Positions 22,401 through 35,500 of a stretch of 64,000 nucleotides of DNA are shown here, in pieces. Position 1 is the stretch's first letter; the number at the start of each line of letters is the position of its first letter. Source of the DNA: Balanoglossus misakiensis (lineage: Eukaryota > Hemichordata); contig CM082592.2 of assembly GCA_040954595.2 (NCBI GenBank), forward strand, positions 8,308,001-8,372,000, read 5' to 3'. Below the pieces are notes generated by a model that was not told the DNA's origin, ran no database searches, and worked only from the letters and a program-made list of their open reading frames with translations. The position numbers and the translations under genes are program-made.

Positions 22401-25368
22401 AAAAATTACCAACTAACGAACGAATGACTTGTAGGACATACAATTCAATGAACGTTAATAAATGATTATTTAATCAACAGACAGTAGTACAAAGTACACA
22501 AACCTACCATTAATGTCTTTGTTGTAATTTTCTGCTTCCTGTTTTTTCTTTTTCTGATATTGGTAAATTTTCCTTCCCACCAGGACCACAATCACATAAA
22601 CAGCGTACAAACCAATAAACCCTGCATTGCAAAAGTCAAATGATGTGGTTGTCCCATGTGATCTAAAAAATTACGACACTGTATGTTAACAGAACTTCTT
22701 TTGTATATGCTGATGTCTTCAAGGTCAAGTACAGTATATAGAGTAGTGAGGTACACTTTGAAATCAAAATGGCTGCTGATGGACTAAGTCTAAGTTTGGC
22801 TTTCGAACATGTAAACCGCACTCACCAATTGCTTCGGCCAGGTAAATCTCCTTGTCCCATAAAATTGTAAATGTCCAGAAGGCTGCGGCCAGATAGAAGA
22901 TGCAATCGCGTAGAAACGGCCGCTCCGCTGCTTTGAATGGTTGCGTCAGAGCTATGGCTCCCACAACTATCGTAGTGACAAAGACACCAGCACCTGGAAA
23001 AATTACAGAAGAAACGATTGTTGGCAAGGACTGTGCTGAATTAAAGCATCATACCTAAGGAATGTTTGCGAGAGAAATTGGTAGGAACTAAGACACAATG
23101 ACTATCTATAGCTCTTACTGATTGTGTTGACTCTATTAGTTCATATGTTTCAAATATTCCCCACCATCCATGTGTTTCTCACTATAATGAGAGTGACAGG
23201 TAACAACTACAGAATGCTATTTTTTATGTCAAACATGTCTGGAATTTATTAACTAGGTGCCTGGTACAAGTCTCACATCTCTGGTTACTCCCCCGAAGGT
23301 GTACAATTTAGATAAGAGGTTTCATTCAGAAGTCTGTGACTGGAGCACACACTCAAGGGGTAATAAAAATCTTGAGAATACATTCCACTGTTTCAACGTG
23401 ACGACAAAGTGTACTTTTGGAAACCAGTGACATTTCAATACCATAAGAAGAGTAGATCAGTGCTATGTTATCAATGAAAAGTACTTTTGGTCAGAAATGG
23501 TGTGAAACTTCATCAGGCTTTTCAATGCAGACATGAAAAGTAGATGGAGTATTTTTCTCACATTGTTCATCTCACTGGAGGGATAGTTTAACTCTCACTC
23601 ACCGAAGAGAGCTCCAATGGCAAGACCGGCATCTCCGCTCTTGGAATTGGTGATCGCAGCTATTGCACTGAAGATGTCCGGGGCTCCATTTCCGAAGGCC
23701 AGGAAGGTGACACCGTAAAAGATCAAGTGTCAAGGAAGATTCTCATTATTTTGTTTTGTTTTGTTTCTGAATTTGTCAATTTAGCAGCCAAGGGACTTTC
23801 CTAAACATGCGACCTCATTGAGTTCTAGGAAGACTATATATCACGTCTGATAAAGGATATTGCTACAGTTTGGCTTAACTTCAATGTGTGTGATATAACA
23901 GCAAGGGATGGACAAAAACTGTTAAAGAAAGAAGAGAAATCTTTAAGGTTACAACAAATTTATATTACACAAACCATCTCCATTATTTTCTAATACAAGG
24001 AGAAATACACCATGAAAAGGTCAAGAAATGTGGATTCAAGTTAAATTGCTGTATATATATTGTTCCATTTCCCGACTTTAATTGAGACAATGATGGCTAC
24101 AAGTTACACAAAACCAATGAGACCAATGAACTAATTCCCCGAAATACTTACAAATCTTCTGCTGTGGTTCCCAATGCTATAAACAGCCATACTAGCCAAA
24201 TGAACTGAAAAGTAATGATCATGCCAGTGCTTGTTATGGGGAGAAAAAATTCAAAATCTTTAAAAAATAAATAAAGTCATGGTAATTTCTGTAACAAATT
24301 TGAAGAAGTTGCTTATAATGACAACCACGATACTTACCAAAAGAACCAATGCCAAAGGTATCAGTTTGTGCGGGAAATGGCAATATACGAATTCGAGGTA
24401 GTTGACGAAACCATCCTGGATTTGGCAATCAGTGGTGTTCTTGATGAACCAGCATTGTTGTGACTCGTTTTGTCGATGGTAACTGTGACACTGGAAATTA
24501 AAATAAATTTATACAGGATGTAAAAAAAATGCGCAGTGTGGTCTGTTTAATGTTTACCATCACAGGTATGTTTTTGAAAAGTGTTGAAAATCTTGCCTAA
24601 ATATGGCATTTTGGGGTTTCATGAAAGGTATGCTATACATTTCTTCCTCAAGTTCATGACATTGAATTTGTGGCGTAGGAAAACAGCTGTGACATTGTGA
24701 AAGTTCAATGCTAATATATTGTTTCCATCACTAAAGGATATAGAGCCATGAACTACCCTTGTATCATACCCAATAGTCATGACCATGGAGCTGGGTAGCT
24801 CTGGACTTATGCGCTGTTTGGGTCTACGCTGCTCTCCGTCCCCCACAGAGCAGCGTAGACCCAAACAGCGCATAAGTCCAGAGCTAGGAGCTGGGTAACA
24901 CACCTACCACAATCATCCGAATGACCTGAACTGAGCTAGCTAGCTCGAGGTTTTGCCTGTTATTTGGGGTGGGAACCAGTGTTGACGGTTTGGCTGTCCA
25001 CCCCCACCCCAAGGCAAAACCTCTCAGACAACGGTAGCAGACTACACTACCAAGGCTCCGCGGAAACCTTGTTGAAGTCAATGTAAATATACTCAGCTCA
25101 CCGCAATATTCTTCGTGCGTGTTATTATGATTGACAACAGCTCATCTCCGGCGGCGCTTTCGTTCCAGTGATCACCGTTCGGTTCTGTAAATGACTTCAA
25201 ACTTCTCTGCAAAAACCCCGAGTGCTGTCCAGACACCGGTACACTCTTCCGGTGGGCGTCGACGTCGCGGCGGGTGTTTGGTCCACGTCCGTCAAACACG
25301 GACACAAACACCAGACAGACGGTGGCCATACAGGCCACGCCGATAACTCTTCCCGTGGTTTGTTTCAT
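19444..25368 (-). CDS. SLC8B1: Mitochondrial-type Na+/Ca2+(Li+) exchanger NCLX, copy A, 685 aa
   Basis: Seventeen exons (5' to 3'): 25102-25368, 24338-24490, 24152-24204, 23861-23918, 23603-23714, 22826-22993, 22508-22621, 22125-22250, 21886-22005, 21405-21550, 21179-21311, 20899-21020, 20704-20781, 20499-20574, 20084-20164, 19807-19871 and 19444-19629. All phases agree. A hydrophobic signal-like segment follows the start; exon 2 carries the NCLX-type pattern DC...GFVNYLE...CHFP. Alpha-1 repeat: GVTFLAFGNGAPD at 178-190. Alpha-2 repeat: LLAWGNSIGD at 567-576, followed by SACFGGPMF to 602. A polar central loop (about 290-400) separates the two membrane halves. NCLX extrudes Ca2+ from the mitochondrial matrix in exchange for Na+ or Li+. 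This copy keeps the canonical motifs best and is probably the functional equivalent of vertebrate SLC8B1. Introns 4 and 15 are U12-type. Confidence 0.95.
19872..20083 (-). other. U12-type GT-AG intron (intron 15 of NCLX-A)
   Basis: Begins GTATCCTATT and has TCCTTGAC ending about 12 bases before the CAG acceptor; 212 bp, phase 1, just after the CFGG motif of alpha-2. Confidence 0.8.
23715..23860 (-). other. U12-type AT-AC intron (intron 4 of NCLX-A)
   Basis: Reads ATATCCTTTA at the 5' end, TTCCTTGAC as branch site (23729-23737) and TTTTAC at the 3' end; 146 bp, phase 0. No AG acceptor fits the conserved protein junction (…TVA then GVTFLAF), but the AC end does. Confidence 0.92.
24787..24897. 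repeat. Short foldback insertion with perfect 40-bp arms flanked by 11-bp direct repeats
   Basis: The arms 24796-24835 and 24847-24886 are exact reverse complements separated by 11 bases. GGAGCTGGGTA occurs at 24787-24797 and again at 24887-24897, as a target-site duplication would. It lies in intron 1 of NCLX-A. Confidence 0.85.
24947..25023. repeat. Second imperfect hairpin, about 50 bp from the first
   Basis: GAGGTTTTGCCT (24947-24958) pairs with AGGCAAAACCTC (25012-25023), and TTGGGGTGGG (24964-24973) pairs with CCCACCCCAA (25003-25012), with a five-base bulge. Same intron as the previous element. Confidence 0.75.
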
Positions 25369-25971
25369 GTCTCTCAACTTACTACGGACCCTGATTCACG
25401 GTGGCTCTCTGCACGTTGATATAGCTTCCCCCATAGAGTCAGACAAGGCCTGGTCGATCAAGATCAGGTATAAGACCGGTAGTCATTGCAGTGCAGTTCC
25501 AGAGTGTGTACAGGTGTAGGTAATGCCTGTTCATGAGTCATGTGATCGCACCTCACGTTGGTCACGTGCACAAAGTTCACGAAAGGGGTCAAAAAGGTGA
25601 TTGAACTCTCGCGACACAGAATTTATAACAGAATGGGCCAAGGGCTAGACTAGAAAAGAATAGAACAGAATAGCTGTTTTTAGAAATATTTGTTGCACTT
25701 TTATTTAAATGTACTTTAGAATTGTTCGAAAAGTATATTGTGTTACATACAGAGTGTCGTTTCGAGATAACCCGAATGGATACACGTTGATATACTACTC
25801 ATTCCTCGGTGACGGACATAAAAGTAGTCCGGCCGGCTGGAACAGATATAGAACGTTCCAATAAAAAAGTCTTATTGCATATATATAAGATTGATCGTGC
25901 TATATTGAACACACAGTTATTCTGAAGCTTATGATATGGCGTTCTACCCGTGTAGAATTCCCCGGGGACGC
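25369..25971. other. Intergenic: NCLX-A promoter side and NCLX-B 3' flank
   Basis: Only about 600 bp separate the stop codon of copy B from the start codon of copy A, consistent with tandem duplication. No TATA box at a convincing position and no other element is seen. Confidence 0.55.
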
Positions 25972-28900
25972 TCAAATCAACTCGTTCGGAATCACGCCAG
26001 CTTCCATCAAGATGGCCACGATGAGGTAACTTGTAAATATTGTGACGAGGAAGGCGCTGTAGCCTCTCAGTAGACTCGACTTGACGCCAATCATGACGAG
26101 GGAACAGATCAAACTAACTGCTACGGTTGTGTACAGTAGAATATGCACTGCCATATGGTCCAACTGGAAGTGAAAAATTGCCTAGTTATTAAGCCATTTG
26201 ATTCAAGTAAATGCAATATACAAAACGCAAACGTTCATAATGTCTATGCCATCTTGCATCAGACCTTTGAAACAACATTTAGGCCCGTATATTTGCTTCT
26301 CCGAATTTCATGCATATTGTCCCGCTTCGAATGAACAACTAGTACTCGATCCATTACCTTGAGTTCGCCGCCAACAATGAGGGTTCCGATCAGACCTGAA
26401 AATCCAAAACCAAGTAACATGGCTGGGGGAAAAATGGTCAGGAACAACAACGATAGTGTTTTTCCTTTGATCGAAGATTCATTCATTCATTCATTCATTC
26501 ATTCATTCGTTCGTTCGTTCTCTCCAATAAGGATACTGACAAGAGGTCCACCGAAACAAGCTGATATAGACATAGGACCCGGATGTGTCTCTCCAGGCTG
26601 TGGTTTGCGTCGCGCATTTGTCGTGTTGTTCACCAGATCTACGAAAACGAAAATGCAAGAAATAATGATCATTTAGTCTATTAGACATGTTCAACTCACC
26701 ACCCCAAATGTATCATATACATGTAGATGTTAATCAATCAATCAATGTGTCTTTTTCCCCTACCTGGTAAACTATTTCCAAACGTCAAAAATGTCTGTCC
26801 CATAAATTCATCACTCAAATTCAGCAACAGACCGATCGTCTACAAGCAAAGAAAGGAAGGAAGTCATGGTCATGTCAAGATATATACCTCCATAGATAAC
26901 ACCATTCTCGAGTATCTATGGTAACCAGATCTTACAGCGCTTTCGGAAATTCGGAGATGAAGCAATAGACAGCAGAAAAGAGATATGGGCCATCTCTTTT
27001 CTACTGTCAATTATGGTACAGTACCTTGAGCAGATTGACGACCTCAGTTGCAACGACGTAAATCCACACGATACAGACTATGAACCCAAATAAGGAGAAG
27101 CCCTGTGCGCAAACAGTGAAACAGAGATGATGTTATTAGTTTTTGCTTTCCGCAGACACATATTCCAACCATGAAAACATCATAGTTATAATAATATAGA
27201 CCCAAAAGTCTAACGATTACTGCTATTATAGAAGTCTCCCCGGAGAGGGCGCTGTAATGTAACGGGAGTACGTACCAGTCGATGATATCTCGGCGCTTCT
27301 TCAAACTTAGAAGTGAAAAAGACGACCAAACACAGTATAGCGCCTATTGGAAGGACTATATGCCAGATCAGGAAGTTGTTACTGATCGATGTCGTAGCGA
27401 CTGCAGAAAAAGTATGAAAGTACTCATTAATCAGACGGATGAAAAGAGAGACAGACAAACACTATAAAAAACCTATACCACATGACATTATCATTATGAA
27501 ATGACAGATTTCGTGGATGGGGGTTAATACAGGTACATCCTACAACAATGCAAGAAAAGGGTTATAGAGCAAAAACTGCCCGAGTTAAAAGTAAAAGAAG
27601 GCCTTACGTCCGGTGACCAAGATGGCGAACATGGGAGCCACAATGCAATGCAAACTGTTCAAGATCCGGTTCCAGTTATTCCTGTTCTTCTGACGGTCAA
27701 CCACGGGCGTTGTCAGGGTAACCACAAGTACAATAGGTGTCTGTGGAGAGATGCGTGTTTGTAGGTTGACATAAAATGTCAATTGCAATGATTTCATTCA
27801 AAATTGCATTGATAAAAGATAACTACTGAAAGTTCGTTTTTTAATGGATTTTACATATTTCTGTAATCAATGCATGAACGTGAATACCTGAATTATTTCC
27901 ATGAACTTTGACAGCAAGTCCATCGACTTCCAGTTCATGACATCAATTGGGCAGATAGCCAGCAAGAAATCCACCAAAACGGATTTCTTGGAAACGTTTG
28001 GTGTCGCCGTACTCTCGGGGGAAGAATCCGCGGACGATGGTGACTCGGCTGGCGATATGTCTGTAACATACCAAAATCAATGTAAATTGCTCTGAGCAAA
28101 ATATGAGAAAAAAACCGTAATATTTTGATTTTAGAGGCGAATATTCCCTCAAATGATCACAAAACATTCTGTCACCAAGGCAACAGAAACTCACCGACGC
28201 CGCCATTTTCTTTTGCTTCCGCACTTCTTTCGTAGTCTGTGCTCGGTTGCGTTATTTCCGCGGACGCTGGCTGAATCTCTGCGTGGTGAACGTCGCCTGT
28301 GGTGACAATCGCATTTTAACACAAGAAACCGGGGTTGATAGAGCTACAGAGAAAGCTATTATTGCATACTATTAGCCAAAGAGCGATTTTTTCATGCAAT
28401 AAAATAAATCTACCATCTAAACATAAAAAGGATAGAGGACTCAAATGGCAGAATGGGAACACAAAAAGAAACTGTAGGCGATGACAAAAGTGAAAATCGT
28501 CCATATCAGTCGGGGTTATTCTTTCAAGTAAATCACGTTATTTCGACCAAGTGGCGTGTTCTACCAGATTTATCTCATTGTTCTGATGCGCAACAACAGA
28601 TTTACCTACCGTTGGCTATCATCGTCTGTTGGTCGCCGGACGTCTCATAGTCAGTCTGCTCTGACGACAACAACGGCTTCTTTTCGTCTGTACGGGAGAA
28701 AAGTCAGAGCGTGTAAACTATTAGAAGTATATATCACCTGTGAATTTATTCGTTTCTCAGACTTGCATTTCAATTTCAACTCTTACAGCTCTGCATGTAG
28801 CTTCTTGTGGCGCATTTTAAGTGTTTCAATTACCTTCTCGTTCGTCTGTTCCTTTCCTGCAACAGCTTCCGGCCGAAGAAAGGAAACCCCACAGCAACAC

Positions 28901-31338
28901 TAACACAACATATCCAACGTACAACGAGATAAATCCTGTGATCAAATTTGATAAACAAATAAGGTCATGGCTGTGATTGTGATTCAGGTCATGCATTCAT
29001 ATGTCACGTCAAGAATCGCCTCCACTACTCTCATAGTCATTGACGTCTGTTCGTGCGTCTATGCTCAGACGTTGCAACTGAGAGCACGGTCTCTGCGAGA
29101 GGGGACTGTGGTCAGAGTACCCCCTCCCCCCACTTACCTGCTGCCTCCCCCGTGCTGATGTCACCATCATTGACGACGTAATACGCCCAGCTGCAGGCGA
29201 CCAGGTAGAAGAAGACGTCCCGCATGGCTTTGAATCGCTCCAGTGAGAATGGCGGTTTGATGAACTCCCGGAGGAAATCTTTGCAACCGCTGATTGGATC
29301 GCTCGGCGAAAAAATCAGGATTGAAGAAATTACCATTGTTGTAATGAAAATACCAGCCCCTGCAAACAACGAGAACACATAAGAATGCATGATTAGGTCA
29401 CACGCCAGTACAAGAATCAATCTTACTGATTATCCAATCGGTGACCGGGTTACAATTCCAATACGAGAGAAACTAAATCTGATTGGATGATGTGTCTGTA
29501 CTCACCGAAGAGCCCTCCAATCACAAGCCCCAGATCGTTGTTTTCGGCGCTGGTTGTTTTCGTGGCAGCGACGATGGCAATGATTATATCAGGCGAACCA
29601 TTGCCCCATGCCAGCAAAGTAACTCCGTGGAAATGTGAAATCAAGGAAAGACTATTTTCATTTCATCACCTCATTTGTGAGGAGTTTTCCTCGTCTGTGT
29701 GAGGAATTCAGATCAAGGGTCTCTATTTTGTCGCATTTTGAAGACTCATGGAGACCTCTGCATGTTTTCCTAAGCTACATGGCTATGACTTGTTATGGTT
29801 GATCAAGATGGAGTTGAATAGTTAATTAACAATATTGCGTGCAAACTTCACGTTTCTGATAAATTAATCAACCATTAAATTAGAACGATACCATAACTGT
29901 TGACAAATAAATAAACAAATACTTGTTGTTATCAACTGTTAAAAGGATATTGCTACGTTCCTGCTGCATTGGTGGGCTCCGCATTTGAGTGTTGCCAAGG
30001 TATCCAGTGATGGACAGAAACTGAAAGTAAAGCGGAAACAGCCTGAGTCATACGTATACTTGGGAGAAACTCTGACGTAGTTGCATTCACACGAGAATTG
30101 TCAAGAGATGTCGCCGATTGGTTGATGTGGCAGCCTGACCTTAACTGTTGATGCTGCGTCTGACACGAGAAAGACACATCAAATAAACTTTTAGGAGTAA
30201 CTTACAAACGTTGTGCGACAACTTTGATTGCTACGAAGAGGTAGATGAGCCATACGCCCTGCAAAGAGAAAAAGCGATTGGGCAAGTGTCGGCCAAATTA
30301 CGGTATATAACTGTATTTCACGCCTCGTTGGTGGCTATCTACATTAGTCTGTAAAACTGGACCATTTCGATAAATGTGTTCAAACGTGAGTAGATTTTCT
30401 TGAACAGTCTAGATTTACCAGATTAATAAGTAAGCTGCCTACTCATACCATTATGATTCCCGCCAATACGCTCGGGATGTCAGCACAGTAGAAGAACTCC
30501 AGATAGTTGATGAACCCTCCGCCTTCCAGCGCACAATCCGTCACGTTTCTCACCACTTCACAGTGGTCGCTGATGTTCTCTTCCTTGAGGGCGTTCCCGC
30601 ACTGTGGAAATAAAATGCAGCAAGCGTTTACATGTACGATTCCTTATCCTTTAGATATATACAAAGATAAAACTGGAAAGTTTTCATTTGCCTCGTTTCA
30701 GAAAAAATGCTAATATTTTCATAGCGTGTTATCATTATATTCTTGCAAACGTCTTGCAAACGTATTTAAAATCATAGGTTAATGATGAGTCGGTTCATGA
30801 CACTACACTGTGACGGTCCACACCTATGTCAATATAGGTGATCATTAATGTACGTTTTTTATCTCCAGAATGCGACCTGCTTTTAAAACCTGACGAAGTA
30901 TTGTGTACATCACTGATAAGGGGTCGTGGCCCTCGTCACAGAGATACATTGCCGTGTATCTCTGGGCAGTGTGAGGCCACAGAAGCCAATTTGGGCAGCA
31001 TCTTAGTTTTGTAATTTACAACGTGTAGACTATGGGTGCCTTAGTTAATGATACAATGTTAAAAACCTGCTCTCAAACCACCCAGTCGTATATATATTCC
31101 CGAGTTAACGTTAAAAAATTGCAAAGTTTACCGTTAAATCGCCTCCAACCTCCGCGTCCACGTAGTAGGCTAGTTCTACGTGCGCGAGTCCGACGGCCGA
31201 GCTTTTCCATGTTTGCGGCATTGGATACGCGATGTGGTCGTGGTCGTCCTCGGCAGTTGGGGCATGAATTCCGCCGGACACTGGCAAGAGTGTGCCGAGG
31301 TTTAACAGGAGGACAACCGCGCCAGCGAAAATCCACAT
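25972..31338 (-). CDS. NCLX-type cation/Ca2+ exchanger, copy B (divergent), 683 aa
   Basis: Seventeen exons: 31132-31338, 30449-30601, 30206-30258, 29951-30020, 29506-29626, 29138-29359, 28834-28935, 28610-28687, 28195-28296, 27888-28060, 27608-27740, 27276-27400, 27025-27102, 26764-26839, 26537-26638, 26358-26422 and 25972-26163. Intron phases are the same as in copy A. It opens with a signal-like segment (MWIFAGAVVLLLNLG). Alpha-1 reads GVTLLAWGNGSPD (162-174), alpha-2 LTFGNSLPD (557-565); both differ from the canonical GNGAPD and GNSIGD but keep Asn, Pro and Asp. Exon 6 is 18 codons longer than in A, with an added loop near residues 219-248. Exon 15 is also longer (34 versus 27 codons), inserting residues after GNSLPDLVNN. 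Ion selectivity may therefore differ. Orthology to vertebrate SLC8B1 is shared with copies A and C, so no single-gene symbol is given. Confidence 0.93.
26423..26536 (-). other. U12-type GT-AG intron (intron 15 of NCLX-B)
   Basis: Begins GTATCCTTATT, the U12 consensus. The branch candidate TTCCTGAC is weaker than in A. 114 bp, phase 1, same position as in A. Confidence 0.7.
26477..26520. repeat. (ATTC)n microsatellite
   Basis: Eleven tetranucleotide units, the last few changed to GTTC, inside U12 intron 15 of NCLX-B, where they take up more than a third of the intron. Confidence 0.95.
29627..29950 (-). other. U12-type AT-AC intron (intron 4 of NCLX-B)
   Basis: Begins ATATCCTTTT, has TTTCCTTGAT (29640-29649) as branch site and ends TTCCAC; 324 bp, phase 0, at the same codon boundary (NVA then GVT) as in copy A. 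Confidence 0.92.
30926..30980. repeat. Imperfect hairpin in NCLX-B intron 1
   Basis: GTGGCCCTCGTCACAGAGAT at the left pairs imperfectly with ATCTCTGGGCAGTGTGAGGC plus CAC at the right, leaving a loop of about ten bases. Possibly a small foldback remnant. Confidence 0.55.
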
Positions 31339-32565
31339 TTTAAGATGAACGAAAAAATAAGTAACTATGTTCCAAACGGGGTGTCGTCTGCGCCGACTGT
31401 CTGTCCTATAAAAATTCTCGTGATTAGGGAACCTTTACACCGGGACTAATATATATGCCACTAGTTAACTATTCTCAGTATAAATATTAACACCACTGAC
31501 AAACTTAGTTACACCGGGATTCCCAGTGATCGACCCTGGGATCACGAGGTTCGTACGTCACGTCGACACCCCGTGACAGCCTATACGCTGAACGTATCCG
31601 ATAGTCACTTGTAAGAAACGGGGCGTGCGTTCAAGTAGTTTCATTTCCGTCTGCAGTTTTACCCGGCTTTCTTCGTACGTGACTTCGATACTGATTGAAC
31701 ATTCTCGACTACCTGCTTACTGTATATATACCTAACATTTATAATAACAATGCTCCCAATTGTGGGTGGGTATGACTAGCACAACAACACTGAACAAATA
31801 AGTTTGTTTCGCCATATCTTCTATAAGTGAAACTTATTAAAAAGTGAGAAAAAACTCGAAAACTGCTCAGAATTTGACAGCAGATGAAATCTCCTGAATA
31901 AAGGTGTCAGGAGAAGACGAAACAGTGACAGCACAGGGCGATCAAAGTTAAACGAAAGTGAATTGGCAAACGACACCCAGTACAGCAAACCTCGCCTACG
32001 CGGACGGTTGAAAGTTCATCAGCATCCGGGTCACTCGAGTTTTAAACAGCTATTGCCCAACACTGAAACCATGTCACCGTCACCGTGCTAAGCGTTTATA
32101 GACTTAAGGTTATCAGTATACATGCCCCATTGCATTATGACTGATGTCAACATCATAAAAATAATTAATTGAATTCAGAAACACAAATTTACTTTAATCT
32201 GCACAGAACAATGTTCACGCCCTTGGCCGTAAATTCCAGTTACTTTTTGCATACCAAAGAATAACTGAACGATATTTCTATTCAATTTTACGTATTTTTT
32301 CATTTCATTCTTATTTTGTCAGGTTTCTCGATTACGAAACTCGAAAACAAAATTGTATTATTCACGAAAAAGACTGTATATTTTAAAAGAGTAACCTATT
32401 TTTAAAGATATGCCGAAAGCAATTACCAAGTAATTTTATGTAAATTGACAGAATCCATAAATGACAAACTCTCTAGATGATAGGATAGAGATCGAGTCAT
32501 ACGTTACGGTACATAGTCTACACGCAGATCACGTGACAAACAAGGCCAAGCAAACATTCATCACC
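31339..32565. other. Shared upstream region of NCLX-B and the receptor gene
   Basis: The two genes are head to head 1.2 kb apart, so the stretch must hold both promoters. It is AT-rich with no recognisable element. An in-frame upstream ATG for the receptor lies at 32461, but the frame from 32566 gives a better signal peptide. Confidence 0.5.
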
Positions 32566-35500
32566 ATGTCTTCGTCAGAGGGAGCCTCGCCCGTCACGGG
32601 CGCTCGGCTTTCCCGTTTTCTTTTGCTGTACTGTGTAATTTTGACCGCAGCAGGTGAGTTCCTAAGATGTGTTACTTCAAATATTTGATCGTGTCGGGTA
32701 TTAGGGGGAACATTCTGATCTTAAAACATAGGGGATGCTAACATCATTACGTGGTCATCCCATGAGTCATAGTTTGTGATATTTTCGTTGGAATCGAGAA
32801 TGTTTCATATGATACGCCTAGTTTCAGATTTCTCAGCGGAATTCGACTTATAATTTTTTAAATGCGTAGTTCAGTAGCGGTTCATCATAATTGAAACCAC
32901 CATAATTATTTAATGCCGTGAAATAACGTTTTTGTTTACAGTATCCGGATGTTATTGTTCAAACACGTCAGAACTGGTGAGGTATCTATTCAACAAGTAT
33001 AACAGTAACACGTATGTCCGACCTGTGCAAAACGAATCGGACACCTTGGTTATACAACACAGGATGACTCCGAGACAGATCATTGAAATGGTACGTTTAG
33101 AAATAATCCCGTTATCACAATTTTGCATGAACAAAGTGACAACTGTATTCTCAAAACCAATAACACTGTCGCTGAAGTAAACTGCAATCAATAGATCATG
33201 ACAATCCGACTAGACGTATTTGGGTTATAAATATGCATGAAATACCCGGGGCGATTGTTCCCGATGGGTTTACTGAATGCTGCATGATTGGACGCTTATT
33301 TAGACATCACCTGTAGTCTGGACACGAGTCAAAGGACACATTGTCAGCAGCTCTGTTCTCGACAAAACACGCCCATGAAAAATATTACTCACAATGAACA
33401 CTTTGTTAATTCTCGGTGGAAATCTAGCTGCACTCTGGAGGGTTTTAATGCACCTGTCATTCTAATACTTGCCCAGTCCTTGTGTATACAGACAAGCTGA
33501 AATGTTTTTTTAAATTCATCTACCGTCTGTGCAAGGTAATAGAACCCATTACACTTAATCAACGCCAAAATAATATACTGCCTACAGTTAATAAAACGGT
33601 CGCAGATAACGTGTCTTCTCCTAATTGATTTGCAAATTTATGACACCAGAACTCACTTGAATAATTTCAAGCGTCCGATTTTTCTGCTTTGTAGTATTAT
33701 CTGTTTGAATGTTAATTTTTTTTAATTCATATTTTATTCTCCCCATAGGAAATTAATATGCAGTGAATCCAGTAATAAAATGTATATTAATTACGTGTTT
33801 ATAGGACGAATAGTAAATATGCAATCGAGTAAATTATATTGAGTTATATCCCAGTATTCCAATATATGTTTGTTAAAACAAGACTCGAGGGTAGAACTTT
33901 AACGGTTTGGGCGTTTCTGATCTTTTCTCGACCATTGTCATTGTTTACAGGACGAAAAAAGCCAAATAATTACTTTAAAGGGATGGCTTAGCGAGGTGAG
34001 TTAAGATTCACTTTTAGAGTCAACACTGTTCTTTACTTGCGGTAATACCTTGCCAAGATTAACATGTGAAACAATGCAAAGTAATTCGGTTTTTCATTCG
34101 CTTGTCACAGATCTGGACTGATGAAAACATGAAGTGGAATCCTGCTGATTTTGGCAATGTTTATGAAATACGCCTTCCAAGTGACAAAATATGGCAGCCA
34201 GACATCGTGCTCACGGAAAGGTCAGTTTGAACGCAAAAATAAATAATCTCGTGACTTACAGTAATTCACGGTCGAATTTCCACGTCATTTATTCAATTGG
34301 AAGCTTCTTTATCCAGGGCCGCACAAGTTCTGGTTTCGAGATCAAAACAAAACTTCACGTTTGTCTGCAAGTGGAGGACAAATGGTTATAAAAGTAGTGA
34401 ATGGATCCCCTTTTCTTCTCTATGTAGCGTGGCACGGAAAGTCGAGCGCCATTTTGAAATGGACATCATAGTCAACAGCCAGGGCAAAGTGGTGTGCATG
34501 GCGCCCGTTGTACTCGAAGCCACGTGTCCGATTGACCCCACGCATTTCCCGTTCGACGAACAGCACTGTGACTTGACCTTCACGTCGTGGAGCTACAACG
34601 GCCGACTGCTCGATCTGGTCCCAGACCCGGCGACCAACACCGACAGCTTCAGATCCAGCAACGAGTGGCACCTCACCAACATATCCGTCAACAAGGATTA
34701 CATGCGCGCGCCGTGCTGTCCAGAGCCATATCCCATAATTATATACACGCTCCACCTGAGGCGGCGCTCTATGTTTTATATATTCAACCTCATTTTCCCG
34801 TCGTTCCTTGCGTGCATTCTCGTTGCCGTTGGTTTCATCCTCCCTTCGGACTCGGGAGAAAGGATGACACTTTGCATAACGAGTGCGCTCGTGGAGTTTG
34901 TCTTCTTGGAAACAGTGTCGGCTTACATGCCACCAAATTCACAGAATCTTCCAACAATTCGTAAGTATTCCTTATGTTCATACCCTCCCATAGCTACTAT
35001 CGAAAATGAACTAAATGCTAAATACTTTTAGAAAATTTCCATACCACTCGTTCTTTGTCCATATTTTTAAATACTTATCTGTATCTTTTACTTTTTAACA
35101 GAGAAATATTTACTGGTGAGTATTGGAATCGTGGTGTTCTCTCTCGTAGTTACCGCTGTAACGCTGAACCTACACTTCAAAGGCCCCGGATGTGGCCCGG
35201 TACCGGAATGGTTGCGACACATAGCCTTCAAGTACATCGCTGCCATCGTCTGCGTGGAGCCAAATTTACCCAACGTCTGCAGAGATCGCCTAGGGGATAA
35301 ACACGGCCACAAGCTCGGACGGAAGGACGCTTACAAGACTGTGCAGTGCGGGTTACCAGGAATACACCCTCAATATTTTGGCAACAGCACTCGTCGCGTC
35401 ACGTGGTTCTTTGAAGGGCAAGGCCACAAGACAGAGAGCGACGACGACACGAAGTTTGATCTGAACAACTTACAGGAATGGCGCGAAGTAGCGAAGCTTA

